Positions 26,311 through 34,972 of a DNA stretch of 64,000 nucleotides are shown here, piece after piece. Every line of letters starts with the position of its first letter. Position 1 is the stretch's first letter. The notes beneath the pieces are model-generated. The model saw nothing but the letters and a program-made list of their open reading frames with translations. It had not been told where the DNA came from and did no database searches. Source of the DNA: Methylobacterium sp. CB376. GTDB taxonomy: Bacteria; Pseudomonadota; Alphaproteobacteria; Rhizobiales; Beijerinckiaceae. Location of the stretch: assembly GCF_029714205.1 (NCBI RefSeq), contig NZ_CP121648.1, positions 3,843,501-3,907,500 of the forward strand, read 5' to 3'. A program made the translations under genes and the position numbers.

Positions 26311-27053
26311 CGCAGCACCCGGCGCTGGAGGGCCGTGAAGCCGGCGTCGAACACGCCGTAGAGGAGCGCCATGGTGAGCATGTAGACGACCACGATGTCG
26401 GTCGCGAGCAGCGTCGAGGCCTGCATCATGCGCTGGCCGAGCCCGGGCACGCCGAAGATCTCGGCCGCCACCACCGCCATCCAGGCCTGGCCGATCGCCG
26501 TGCGCACCCCGACGAGGACGCCCGGGGTCGCGGCCGGCCAGACCACCTTGAGGAGGCGCTCGGGGGCGGAGCGGAAGCCGAAGGCCTGCGCCACCTCCAC
26601 GAGGTCGCGGTCGACGCCCCGGATCGCCCCGTGGCTCGCGAAGTAGACGATCCAGAACACCCCGACCGCGATGATGAACAGGGCGGCGGCCGGGCTGACC
26701 CAGAACCAGATGATCGCGAAGGGCACCCAGGCGAGGCCGGGCACCGGGCGCAGCACCCGCACCACCCAGGCGCTCAGCGCCTCCGCGGTCGGGAACAGCC
26801 CCGTCAGGGTGCCGGCCGCGATGCCGAGGCCGACCCCGATCGCGAGCCCGGCCACGTAGTGGCCGACGCTGTCGCCGATGGCCGCGAGCCAGAGGCCGGA
26901 GCGCCATTCGCGCAGGAAGGCTTCGGGGAGGGCCGAGGGCGGCGGCAGGAAGGCCGGGTTGACGAGGCCGGCCCGCGGCACCGCCTCCCAGAGGGCGAAG
27001 AAGGCGGCGAGGCCGGCGAGCGGCCGCAGCGCCGCGGCGCGGCGCGGCCTCAC
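26298..27053 (-). CDS. ABC transporter permease of the second SsuC/TauC-like system
   Basis: A 251-residue inner-membrane permease with six hydrophobic segments and the EAA motif [31 protein letters not shown]. It starts with GTG overlapping the TGA of the binding-protein gene (GTGA), so translation is probably coupled, and its end overlaps the ATPase start. The gene order binding protein, permease, ATPase is standard for sulfonate/nitrate-type importers. Confidence 0.9.
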   Translation of the reverse strand: MRPRRAAALRPLAGLAAFFALWEAVPRAGLVNPAFLPPPSALPEAFLREWRSGLWLAAIGDSVGHYVAGLAIGVGLGIAAGTLTGLFPTAEALSAWVVRVLRPVPGLAWVPFAIIWFWVSPAAALFIIAVGVFWIVYFASHGAIRGVDRDLVEVAQAFGFRSAPERLLKVVWPAATPGVLVGVRTAIGQAWMAVVAAEIFGVPGLGQRMMQASTLLATDIVVVYMLTMALLYGVFDAGFTALQRRVLRWQA

Positions 27054-28087
27054 CGGGAGGCCGCGGCGCGCGCGTAGAGGCGCGGCTCGAACAGGCCGTT
27101 GAGGGGGACCTCGCGGTCGAGGGCGCCGAGCTTGACCTGGTAGCGCTGCATGGCGGCGGTGGCCTCCACGATCGCGCCCGGATCGGCGGTGAAGCGCGTC
27201 GCCGGCGAGGCGAGGGCCCGGCGGATCGTGGCGAGGTCGACGAGTCCCTTGCCGAGGGCGGCCTCGACCACCGGCGCGACGCGGCCGGGCTCGCGGCCGA
27301 TCAGGTCGACGGCGCGGACGATCCCGGTCACCACCGCCTGCGCGGCCTCGGGCTCCCGGTCGAGGAGCGCCCGGGTCAGGGCCACCACGGTGCCGGGCTG
27401 GCCGGGGAACATCGCGCCGCCCAGGGCGACGAGGCGGATGCCCGAATCGCGGCCGGTGACGATCGACACGGCCGGCTCGCGCAGGGTCCCGCCCTCGACG
27501 GCGCCGACCAGGATGGCCTGCTGGGTGGCGTCGATGCCCATCGACACGAGGGTGACGTCCTTGGGATCGGCCTTGGCCACCTCCCACAGCCAGTGCTGCA
27601 GGGTGGTGTTGGGCACCGAGCCGAGCGGCTGGGTGGCGAGCCGGGCCGGCGCGCCGGCGGCGGCGCGGTAGCGCCGGAACGCCTCCGCGGGCGCGAGGCC
27701 GGGCTCGAAGTGGCGGGCGAGCCGCGATCCCGCGACGAAGACGTTCTCCTCGACCGCGGTCGCGGTCACGACCTTGACGTCGATGCCGCGCGCGCGGGCC
27801 ACCCCGAGGGGCGCCACGCCGGCCACGTAGACGTCGAGCGTGCCCGAGGCCAGGGCCTGGATCATGTTCGGCCCGGATTCGAAGGTGGTGATCGCGAGCG
27901 TGAGACCGGCCTCCTTGAGCCAGCCCTCCTTCTCGGCGACGAAGATCGGCGCGGCGGCGAGGATCGGGATGATGCCGACCCGCAGGGGCGCCGCCCGGCC
28001 CTGCGCCCGCGCGCGCCCCGCCGCGGCGAGCGCCGCGCCGCCGACGAGCGGGGCGGCGCCGAGGAAGGTGCGTCGGGTGAAGGTCAT
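27050..28087 (-). CDS. ABC transporter solute-binding protein of the second system
   Basis: A periplasmic binding protein of 345 aa with a twin-arginine leader ([21 protein letters not shown]). The mature part shows [28 protein letters not shown] and [19 protein letters not shown], as in the SsuA/TauA/NrtA group. It is first in a three-gene reverse-strand operon. Upstream, 28088-28300 has a comparatively A/T-rich stretch (around 28180-28215) likely to contain the promoter. The ligand is not predictable from sequence. Confidence 0.88.
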   Translation of the reverse strand: MTFTRRTFLGAAPLVGGAALAAAGRARAQGRAAPLRVGIIPILAAAPIFVAEKEGWLKEAGLTLAITTFESGPNMIQALASGTLDVYVAGVAPLGVARARGIDVKVVTATAVEENVFVAGSRLARHFEPGLAPAEAFRRYRAAAGAPARLATQPLGSVPNTTLQHWLWEVAKADPKDVTLVSMGIDATQQAILVGAVEGGTLREPAVSIVTGRDSGIRLVALGGAMFPGQPGTVVALTRALLDREPEAAQAVVTGIVRAVDLIGREPGRVAPVVEAALGKGLVDLATIRRALASPATRFTADPGAIVEATAAMQRYQVKLGALDREVPLNGLFEPRLYARAAASR

Positions 28088-28300
28088 GGCGGGCCCGGGA
28101 CAGCAAAGGACGCCGCCGGCTTAGAACATCCTTGCGCCGCGGCGCAACAACGCGCCGGAAAGAGGATGATCTTTCTCCAGCCAGGGGAATATCGGAGTTT
28201 TATCTTCCCTTAGCAATGGATCCCGGGGAATGTTCTGCGGCACCGTCCCGGCGGCGCCGGATCCCGCGCCGGCGCCCGCCCGCGCGGGTCCGGCGCGATC

Positions 28301-28711
28301 TCACGCCGGCCCGGCGGCGTCCTCCTCCGGCAGGGCGCCCTCGGCCTTCAGGACCTCGTGGGCGGCCTTGAAGGCGTCGAGCCCGGCCGGGATGCCGCAA
28401 TAGACGGTGGCGTGGAGCAGGATCTCGCGGATCTCCTCCGCGCTGACGCCGTTCGTCAGGGCGCCCTTCACGTGCAGCCGCAGCTCCGCGGGCCGGCCGA
28501 GGGCGGTCAGCATGGCGAGGTTGAGCATGCTGCGGGTGCGCCGGTCGAGCCCCTCGCGCGTCCAGGCATAGCCCCAGCACCACTCGGTGGTGATGCGCTG
28601 GAAGGCCATCATGAAGGCGTCGGCCCGGGCGAGGCTGCCGTCGACGTACTCCGCCCCGAGCACGGCGCGCCGCACCTCCAGGCCCTTCTCGAAAATCTCA
28701 CTCTCCGCCAT
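28301..28711 (-). CDS. Carboxymuconolactone decarboxylase-family protein
   Basis: A small all-helical protein of 136 aa related to PcaC. Characteristic segments are EYVDGSLARADAFMMAFQRITTEWCWGYAW, LNLAMLTALGRPAELRLHVKGALTNGVSAEEIREILLHATVYCGIPAGLDAF. PcaC decarboxylates gamma-carboxymuconolactone in protocatechuate breakdown, which would fit the ferulate genes at 53-60 kb, but no other pca gene is adjacent. Members with the same fold have other roles, so this stays a family call. A GTG two codons earlier is an alternative start. Confidence 0.85.
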   Translation of the reverse strand: MAESEIFEKGLEVRRAVLGAEYVDGSLARADAFMMAFQRITTEWCWGYAWTREGLDRRTRSMLNLAMLTALGRPAELRLHVKGALTNGVSAEEIREILLHATVYCGIPAGLDAFKAAHEVLKAEGALPEEDAAGPA

Positions 28712-28791
28712 CTGCACCTCGCGCGGCCGGTGGGGCGCCAGCCTCGGGTGCGGCGCCCGCCCCTGTCAACCGGGCGGGACCGCGCCGCCCC

Positions 28792-29763
28792 TCAGACGAC
28801 GCCGTTGCGCAGCGCGGTCTCCCCGCGCCCGAGGCGGGCGAGGTTGTCGAGGAGGAGGTCGACCACCCTCGTCTCGTGGTGGCGGGTCTCCCCGGCGCTG
28901 TGGGGCGTGACGATCACCTGCGGCAGCGCCCAGAACGGCGAGTCGGGCGGCAGGGGCTCGTCGTGGAAGCAGTCGAGGCCCGCCCCCGCGAGCCGCCCCT
29001 CCCGCAGCGCCCGCAGCAGGGCGGCCTCGTCCACCACCCGCCCGCGCGCCACGTTGACGAGGAGCGCGCCCGGCTTCAGGGCGGCGAGGGCCGCCTTCCC
29101 GATCAGGCCCTCGGTCTCGCGGGTCAGCGGGCAGGTCAGCGCGACGATGTCGGCCCGCGGCAGCACCGCGAGGAGGTCGCCGGGCGGCACCACCGCGTCG
29201 GCCTCCGGGCAGGGGACGGCCTGCCGCCGCACGCCGACCACCCGGAAGCCGAAGGCGCGGGCGAGCCCGGCGAGCCGCCGCCCGATCCCGCCGAGCCCCA
29301 CGATCACCAGGGTCCTGCCGGCGGATTCCTCCTCGCGCGCCGCCCGGTCGGCGATCATCGGGCGCCAGTGCCGGGCCGCCTGGTGGTCGCGGGCGCGGTG
29401 GAGCTGGCGCTGCAGGCTCAGGATCAGCGCCATGGCGTGCTCGGCCACCGCGCCGGCATTCGCCCCCTGCGCGCTCGCGAGCCGGATCCCCGCCGCGGCG
29501 AGGCGGTCGCGGTCGAACTGGTCGGTGCCGGCGCTGACCGACTGGATCAGGCGGAGGCGCGGCGCGGCCGCGATCATGTCGTCGTGCCAGAGGCCGGACA
29601 CGACCAGCACGTCCGCCTCAGCGAGGCGCGCCCGCAGGGCGGCGCGGCTCTCCACCGCGAAGGCGCGGGCCGGGTGGCCGCGCGCGGCGAATTCCTCGTG
29701 CAGGCGGTAGGCCGGATGCGCGAAGCCGATGGTGAGCGCCTCGGGGGGCGGCAGCGGGGCCAT
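28792..29763 (-). CDS. D-isomer 2-hydroxyacid dehydrogenase
   Basis: An NAD(P)-dependent cytoplasmic dehydrogenase of 323 aa. The nucleotide-binding motif is VGLGGIGRRLAGLARAFG; the catalytic Arg is in NVARGRVVDEAAL, the Glu in GLDCFHDEPLPPD and the His in VTPHSAG. This set is typical of phosphoglycerate-, glyoxylate- or hydroxypyruvate-reductase-like enzymes. A typical length and an ATG start with clean boundaries support the gene; the exact substrate is not resolved. It lies just downstream of the LOG gene on the same strand. Confidence 0.9.
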   Translation of the reverse strand: MAPLPPPEALTIGFAHPAYRLHEEFAARGHPARAFAVESRAALRARLAEADVLVVSGLWHDDMIAAAPRLRLIQSVSAGTDQFDRDRLAAAGIRLASAQGANAGAVAEHAMALILSLQRQLHRARDHQAARHWRPMIADRAAREEESAGRTLVIVGLGGIGRRLAGLARAFGFRVVGVRRQAVPCPEADAVVPPGDLLAVLPRADIVALTCPLTRETEGLIGKAALAALKPGALLVNVARGRVVDEAALLRALREGRLAGAGLDCFHDEPLPPDSPFWALPQVIVTPHSAGETRHHETRVVDLLLDNLARLGRGETALRNGVV

Positions 29764-29785
29764 GGGATTCCGGCTCCGGGGTCGA

Positions 29786-30364
29786 TCAGCGCTCGGACCC
29801 CGAGACCCACTTGATCACGCGCGGGGGCTCGTAGGCGCGGATGCGGGCGAGCAGGTCCTCCGGGGCGTCGCCCGCGAGCAGCATCGCCCGGTGCGGCGCC
29901 CGCACGAAGCCCTGCCCGGTGACGTGGTCGAGGAAGGCGAGCAGCCCGTCGTAGAAGCCGCCGACATTGAGGAGCGCGACGGGCTTGGGATGGTAGCCGA
30001 GCTGCGCCCAGGTCCAGATCTCGAACAATTCCTCGAAGGTGCCGAGGCCGCCGGGCAGGGCCACGAACCCGTCCGCCAGATCGGCCATCATGGCCTTGCG
30101 CTCGTGCATCGAGCCGACGACGTGCAGGGTGGTGAGGCCCGGATGCCCGATCTCCTTCTCGACGAGGGCGCGCGGCATCACGCCGATCGCCTCGCCGCCC
30201 TCCTCCAGGATCGCGTCCGCCACCGCCCCCATCAGCCCGACCTTGCCGCCGCCGTAGACGAGGCCGACGCCGCTGCGGGCGAGGTGCCGCCCGAGCGCCG
30301 CGGCGCCCTCGCGATAGAGGGGGAGCGCGCCGTCGCTCGAACCGCAGAACACGCAGAGCCGCAT
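29786..30364 (-). CDS. LOG-family cytokinin riboside 5'-monophosphate phosphoribohydrolase
   Basis: A cytoplasmic nucleotide hydrolase of 192 aa with the two LOG marks: GGGKVGLMG near residue 37 and [12 protein letters not shown] near residue 104. The N-terminal CVFCGSSDG is also typical. LOG enzymes release free cytokinin bases, or in many bacteria act as general nucleotide 5'-monophosphate nucleosidases. In a plant-associated methylotroph a cytokinin role is plausible but not shown. The gene lies 22 bases upstream of the dehydrogenase and is probably co-transcribed with it. Confidence 0.92.
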   Translation of the reverse strand: MRLCVFCGSSDGALPLYREGAAALGRHLARSGVGLVYGGGKVGLMGAVADAILEEGGEAIGVMPRALVEKEIGHPGLTTLHVVGSMHERKAMMADLADGFVALPGGLGTFEELFEIWTWAQLGYHPKPVALLNVGGFYDGLLAFLDHVTGQGFVRAPHRAMLLAGDAPEDLLARIRAYEPPRVIKWVSGSER

Positions 30365-30544
30365 GGGAATCCCTCGCCGAGGCCGCGAACGGCGCCGCGC
30401 GATGCCTGCCCAAGCCCGGCGCCGCCGTCAATCGGCGCGACGGAATGGTCTGCGGCGAGGTCCTTGCCATCCCGGTCCGGCTCGCCTTCTCTGGCGGCGG
30501 CGCCCGACGGCGCCGCCTCCCGTGACCCGCCAGCGGACGCCGCC

Positions 30545-31024
30545 ATGCCGACCCAAGAAGAGCCGACCCCCGAAGACGCGCTCGCCGCCCTCGGCCTCTC
30601 CCTGCCGGAGGTGCCGGTGCCGGTGGCGAACTACGTGCCCTACCGCCTCGTCGGCGAGTGTCTGTACCTGTCCGGCCAGGGGCCGAAGCGGCCCGACGGC
30701 ACCTACCGCACGGGCCGGCTCGGCCGCGACACCACCATCGAGGAGGGCTACGCCGATGCCCGCCTGGCCGGGCTGCAGCTGCTCGCCGTCGCCAAGGCGG
30801 CCCTCGGGGACCTGTCGCGGGTCACGGCCGTGGTGAAGCTCCTCGGCATGGTCAATGCCGAGCCCGACTTCGCCGACCACCCGAAGGTGATCAACGGCTG
30901 CTCGGACCTGTTCGTCGCGGTGCTCGGCGAGGCCGGCCGCCACGCCCGCTCGGCCGTGGGCATGGGCTCGCTGCCGAACGGCATGACGGTCGAGGTCGAG
31001 GCGATCCTGCAGGTCTCCCGCTGA
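30545..31024 (+). CDS. RidA/YjgF-family protein
   Basis: A small soluble protein of 159 aa. Members hydrolyse reactive enamine/imine intermediates made by PLP or flavin amino-acid enzymes. Diagnostic stretches are VGECLYLSGQGPKRPDGTYRTGRLG, ARLAGLQLLAVAKAALGDLSRVTAVVKLLGMVN and GSLPNGMTVEVEAILQV. It is longer than archetypal RidA and resembles the YjgF subgroup with the N-terminal ALGLSLPEVPVPVANYVPY. The proline-racemase-type epimerase and D-amino-acid dehydrogenase next door would generate an imine, making this a sensible partner. Confidence 0.88.
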   Translation: MPTQEEPTPEDALAALGLSLPEVPVPVANYVPYRLVGECLYLSGQGPKRPDGTYRTGRLGRDTTIEEGYADARLAGLQLLAVAKAALGDLSRVTAVVKLLGMVNAEPDFADHPKVINGCSDLFVAVLGEAGRHARSAVGMGSLPNGMTVEVEAILQVSR

Positions 31025-31050
31025 GCCGGGCGGGCGCCGCGCAGCCTCCC

Positions 31051-31137
31051 TCATCCGACATGCGGATGTCGGCTTCGCTCAGGCGCCGCGCAGGCTCGTG
31101 ACACGGGATCCGCTTCGATCAGGCGGATCCCGGATCA
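31051..31137. repeat. Dispersed intergenic repeat, copy C
   Basis: A shorter copy lacking the ccggttgatggcttcgcc segment. It has tcatccgacatgcggatg, ggcttcgctcaggcgccg and a terminal hairpin with 10-bp perfect arms (31104-31113 with 31123-31132, loop ttcgatcag). It fills the convergent gap after the RidA gene, and its last bases contain the original stop codon of the reverse-strand epimerase (31135-31137). Confidence 0.85.
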
Positions 31138-32136
31138 GGCGAGCTGGAAGCCGTGGGCCAGGGGATCGCGGTCGTCGACGAAGATCGTGTTGTGGCCGAT
31201 GATGCGCGCCTAGCCGGCGACGCTCGGCAGGATGGCCGGGCGGCCGCCGACCTCCGCCGCCGCCTCGACGCGGCAGTCGAACATCGTGCCGATGATGCTC
31301 TCGTGCACGAAACTCTGGCCGACCGACAGGCGCCCCTTGGCGGCGAGTTGCGCCATGCGCGCCGAGGAGCCGGTGCCGCAGGGGGAGCGGTCGAGGGCCT
31401 TGTCGCCGTAGAACACGGCGTTGCGCGCGTCGGCGCGCGGGTTCCGGGGCGCGTCGCACCACATCACGTGGCTGGCGCCCCGGATGCGGCCGTCCTCGGG
31501 ATGGACCGGAGCGAGCGCCGCCTGGGCGGCCTGCCGCACCAGCGGACTCAGCCGCACGAGGTCGCTCGGCGTCACCGCGTCGAGGCCCGGCCAGGTCGCC
31601 TGCGGCTCGACGATGACGTAGTAATTGCCGCCATACGCGAGATCGACCCGCAGGGGGCCGAGCCCCGGCACCGCGATCTCGGCATCGGCGGCGTGCAGGT
31701 AGCTCGCGACGTTGAACAGGCGCACCTCCTCCACGAAGGCGCCCTCCCGCCGGTACGTGATGGCGACGCGCCCGGCCGGGGCCTCGATGGCGAGGCGGCC
31801 CTCCTCCCGCGGCACCACCAGCCCCTCCTCCAGCGCCACCGTCACGGTGCCGATGGTGCCGTGGCCGCACATCGGCAGGCAGCCGCTCACCTCGATGAAC
31901 AGCACGCCGAGGTCGCAATCCGGCCGGGTCGGCGGATACAGGATCGCGCCCGACATCACGTCGTGGCCGCGCGGCTCGAACATCAGGGCGCGGCGGACCC
32001 AATCGTGCTCGGCGAGGAAGATCTGGCGCTTCTCGGCCATCGGCACGTGCGGGAGGAGCGGTCCTCCCCCGGTGACGACCCGGACCGGGTTGCCGCAGGT
32101 ATGGGCATCGACGCAGAAGAAGGTGTGGCGCGCCAT
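31135..32136 (-). pseudogene. 4-hydroxyproline 2-epimerase/proline racemase with in-frame amber codon
   Basis: A cofactor-independent epimerase of the proline-racemase family. Both catalytic cysteines are present: Cys90 in LPMCGHGTIG and Cys253 in RSPCGTGSSARMA. At codon 309 (31210-31212) a TAG interrupts the frame. The reading continues normally behind it (ARIIGHNTIFVDDRDPLAHGFQLA, then TGA) to a total of 333 codons, the family's usual length. The position is normally Trp in relatives, so a TGG-to-TAG change explains it. Translation would stop at 308 aa, losing the conserved C-terminal segment. The enzyme would interconvert trans-4-hydroxy-L-proline and its D-epimer, feeding the dehydrogenase 25 bases upstream. 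Confidence 0.88.
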
Positions 32137-32161
32137 CGGGGCCGTCCTCGTCCGGCTCAGG

Positions 32162-33403
32162 TCATCGGAAGCGCTCGACCGCGTAGGGCCGCAGATCGAT
32201 CGGTGCCGGCCGCTCGCAGAGCAGGTCGGCGACGAGGCGCCCGGTGGTGGCCGCCTGCGTCAGGCCGAGATGGCCGTGCCCGAACGCGTACACGATTCGC
32301 CGGTCCCGCGCCGAGGGGCCGATCACCGGCAGCGAATCCGGGGTGGCCGGGCGGTGACCCGCCCACGCGGTACCGCCCCCCTCGGGCAGTCCCGGCAGGT
32401 AGAGGCGGGCGAGCGTCGCCAGCGCCCGCGCGCGCCGGAAATCGGGCGGGGCGCCGAGGCCGCCGAACTCGGCCGCGCCGCCGACGCGCAGGCCGCAGGC
32501 GAGCGGGGTCGCCACGAACTTGCGCTCGGCGAAGACGATCTCGCGGCCGAGCGCGAGGCCGGGATCCGGGAAGGTGGTGTTGTAGCCCCGCTCGCTCTCG
32601 AGGAGCACCGGGTCGCCCAGGCGGCGCGCCAGCAGCCCGGACCACGCGCCCGCCGCCACCACCACCCGGTCGGGCACGATGCGCCGCCCGTCCGTCAGGC
32701 CGACCCGGAGCGCCCGCGCGTCCTGCACGCCGAGTTCGGCCACCTCGCCGGCGATCATCGCCGCGCCCTCGCGCAGCAGGGCGGCGCGCAGGCCCTCGAC
32801 GATCCCCCTCGGGTCGCCGACATGGGCGGATTGGGGCGCGAACACCGCCCGCACCACGCGCGGGCCGAGGGCGGGCTCCAGCGCCCGGGCCTCGTCGCCG
32901 CCCATCGCCTCGAAGGCGATGCCGTGGTGGCGGCGCAGGTCCCATTCGGGCCGGTCGCGCGCGAAGCCGGCCTCGCTCTCGTAGACCGTGAGGGAGCCGG
33001 TGCGGCGCAATTCGCCCGCGAGGCCGGACGCGGCGAGCATGGGCAGCAGGTCGTCGTAGGTGCGCGCGTTCAGGGCCGCGAGGGCCGCGGCGATCCGCGC
33101 GACCTCCCGCGGGCGCCCGGCCCGGACGAAGCGGATCAGCCAGGGGATCAGGCGCGGGGCGTGGGCGGGGCGCAGGGCCAGGGGGCCGAGCGGGTCGAGG
33201 AGCCAGCCGGGGACCCGCCAGGCGACGCCGGGCCCCGAGGCCGGGACGATCTCGGTCACCGCGATCACGCCCGCATTCCCGTGCGAGGCCCGGTCCCCCT
33301 CGGGGTCGCGGTCGATCAGCGTCACGGCGAACCCCTCCCGGCGGAGGTGGTGGGCCGCCGCGAGGCCGATGATCCCGGCCCCGATCACAACCACGTGCGT
33401 CAC
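32162..33403 (-). CDS. FAD-dependent D-amino-acid (D-hydroxyproline) dehydrogenase, DadA-like
   Basis: A flavoprotein of about 413 aa with an N-terminal dinucleotide-binding motif VVVIGAGIIGLAAAHHLRREG, a DadA-like substrate domain (SAHVGDPRGIVEGLRAAL) and the C-terminal ATPDSLPVIGPS and [21 protein letters not shown]. It oxidises D-amino acids to imino acids and passes electrons to the respiratory chain. Directly upstream of the hydroxyproline epimerase, it most likely uses cis-4-hydroxy-D-proline. A GTG at 33403 is preferred because AGGAAGG is ten bases upstream; a GTG three codons earlier is too close to it. Confidence 0.9.
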   Translation of the reverse strand: MTHVVVIGAGIIGLAAAHHLRREGFAVTLIDRDPEGDRASHGNAGVIAVTEIVPASGPGVAWRVPGWLLDPLGPLALRPAHAPRLIPWLIRFVRAGRPREVARIAAALAALNARTYDDLLPMLAASGLAGELRRTGSLTVYESEAGFARDRPEWDLRRHHGIAFEAMGGDEARALEPALGPRVVRAVFAPQSAHVGDPRGIVEGLRAALLREGAAMIAGEVAELGVQDARALRVGLTDGRRIVPDRVVVAAGAWSGLLARRLGDPVLLESERGYNTTFPDPGLALGREIVFAERKFVATPLACGLRVGGAAEFGGLGAPPDFRRARALATLARLYLPGLPEGGGTAWAGHRPATPDSLPVIGPSARDRRIVYAFGHGHLGLTQAATTGRLVADLLCERPAPIDLRPYAVERFR

Positions 33404-33762
33404 GTCCCGCACACCTTCCTGCCGGCGGCTCGGGCCGGGCCGGTCCTCCGGCGGGCCCTCGCCCGGCGGGCCGCCGGGAGACCGGCCCGCTCACGGCATC
33501 GTCGCCTCGCGGCCGGGCAACCTTGCACGGGCACGCGGGAGCGACAAGGCGCCCGGGGAGCCCGGCGCCGCGGGCCGGAGCGCCGCCCGCGCGGGGCCGA
33601 TCCCGCCAACGGCGGCCAAGGGCCGCGCCGCCGTCGGTCCCGGCCCGGCCCGCACGGGCCGCGCAAGCCGACGCTCGCGCCCGGGCCGGCGACGGCGCCG
33701 CCGCGGGATGCTAACCCGGTCGGGAGCCGGCGCCGGACGCCGGCCGGGAGGAGCATCGCCGC
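33404..33762. other. Divergent intergenic region
   Basis: About 360 bases of extremely GC-rich sequence between the divergent dehydrogenase and alcohol dehydrogenase genes. No gene, palindrome or promoter stood out. It presumably carries both promoters. Confidence 0.4.
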
Positions 33763-34896
33763 ATGGGCCTGATCACCTATCTCACCCGCATCCAGTTCGA
33801 GCGCGGCGCGATCCGCCTGATCGACGAGGAGCTGGCGCTCCTCGGGGCGAGGCGGCCGCTCGTGGTGACCGATCGCGGGCTCGTCGCGACGGGGCTGATC
33901 GAGCGCCTCGCCGCGGCGAGCAGGGCGCTCGCCGACGCGCCGGTCTTCGACGGCACGCCCGAGAACCCGACCGAGGCGGCGGTGCTGGCCGCCCGCGACC
34001 TGCTGCGCGCCCGCGATTGCGACAGCGTCGTGGCGGTGGGCGGCGGCTCGCCCCTCGACCTCGCCAAGGGCGTCGCGCTCCTCGCCACCCACGCGGAGCC
34101 GCTCGGCCAGTACGCGGCGGTGCTCGGCGGCATCCCCCGGATCCGGGCCGACCAGCCCCCGGTCGTGGCGGTGCCGACGACGGCCGGGACCGGCAGCGAG
34201 GTCGGCCGCGCCGCCCTCCTCACCCTGGCGGACGGCCGCAAGCTCGGCTTCATCTCCCCCTTCCTGATCCCGAACCTCGCGATCTGCGACCCCGACCTCA
34301 CCCTCGGCCTGCCCCCGCGCCTCACCGCGGCGACCGGCATGGACGCGCTGACGCACTGCATCGAGACCTTCCTGAGCCCGCGCCACAACCCGCCCGCCGA
34401 GGCGATCGCCCTCGACGGGCTGCGGCGGGCGATGCGCGCCCTGCCCCGGGCCGTGCGGGACGGCAGCGACGTCGAGGCCCGCGAGGACATGATGATGGCC
34501 GCCCTCGAGGGCGGCATGACCTTCCAGAAGGGGCTCGGCGCGGTCCATTCCATGTCGCACGCCCTCGGCGGCCGGCAGGCCCGGCCCCTCCACCACGGCA
34601 CCCTGAACGCCGTGCTCCTGCCGCACGTCCTGCGCTTCAACGCCCCCGCCTGCGGCGAGAAATTCGCGGCCCTGCGGGAGGCCATGGGTCTCCCGCCGCA
34701 GGCCGACCTCGCCGCCGCGATCGCGGCGCTCAACGCCGAACTCGGCCTGCCCGCCAGCCTCGCGGCGATGGGCGTGACCGCGCAGGAATGCGAGGCGGTG
34801 CTGCCCTGGGCGGTGGCGGACCACTCGACGGCGACGAACGGCCGCCCGCTCGGCGCGGAGGAGTTCCGGCGCCTGTTCGCGGAGGCCCTCGGCTGA
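33763..34896 (+). CDS. Iron-containing alcohol dehydrogenase
   Basis: A group III, iron-dependent, NAD(P)-linked dehydrogenase of 377 aa. The cofactor motif is VVAVGGGSPLDLAKGVAL with VPTTAGTGSEV. The metal ligands lie in CDPDLTLGLP/ATGMDALTHCIETFLS, GAVHSMSHALGG and PLHHGTLNAVLLPH. Relatives reduce or oxidise short alcohols, lactaldehyde or maleylacetate. It contains the LNAVLLPHVLRFN tail region common in maleylacetate reductase/ADH hybrids. A ggaggagc site precedes the ATG. The substrate is not resolved. Confidence 0.9.
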   Translation: MGLITYLTRIQFERGAIRLIDEELALLGARRPLVVTDRGLVATGLIERLAAASRALADAPVFDGTPENPTEAAVLAARDLLRARDCDSVVAVGGGSPLDLAKGVALLATHAEPLGQYAAVLGGIPRIRADQPPVVAVPTTAGTGSEVGRAALLTLADGRKLGFISPFLIPNLAICDPDLTLGLPPRLTAATGMDALTHCIETFLSPRHNPPAEAIALDGLRRAMRALPRAVRDGSDVEAREDMMMAALEGGMTFQKGLGAVHSMSHALGGRQARPLHHGTLNAVLLPHVLRFNAPACGEKFAALREAMGLPPQADLAAAIAALNAELGLPASLAAMGVTAQECEAVLPWAVADHSTATNGRPLGAEEFRRLFAEALG

Positions 34897-34912
34897 GGCC
34901 CGGCCGAGGCGG

Positions 34913-34972
34913 GCTCAGGCGGCCTAGGCTCAGGCGACCTAAGCTCAGGCGACTTAAGCTCAGGCGACCTGG
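34913..34972. repeat. Four tandem 15-bp units containing repeated stop codons
   Basis: Units are gctcaggcggcctag, gctcaggcgacctaa, gctcaggcgacttaa and gctcaggcgacctgg. On the reverse strand each unit contains GCCTGAGC in the same frame. The kinase's Hpt frame ends at the first of these TGA codons and three more follow at 15-bp intervals. It looks like a minisatellite grown from the gene's own 3' end. Confidence 0.9.
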
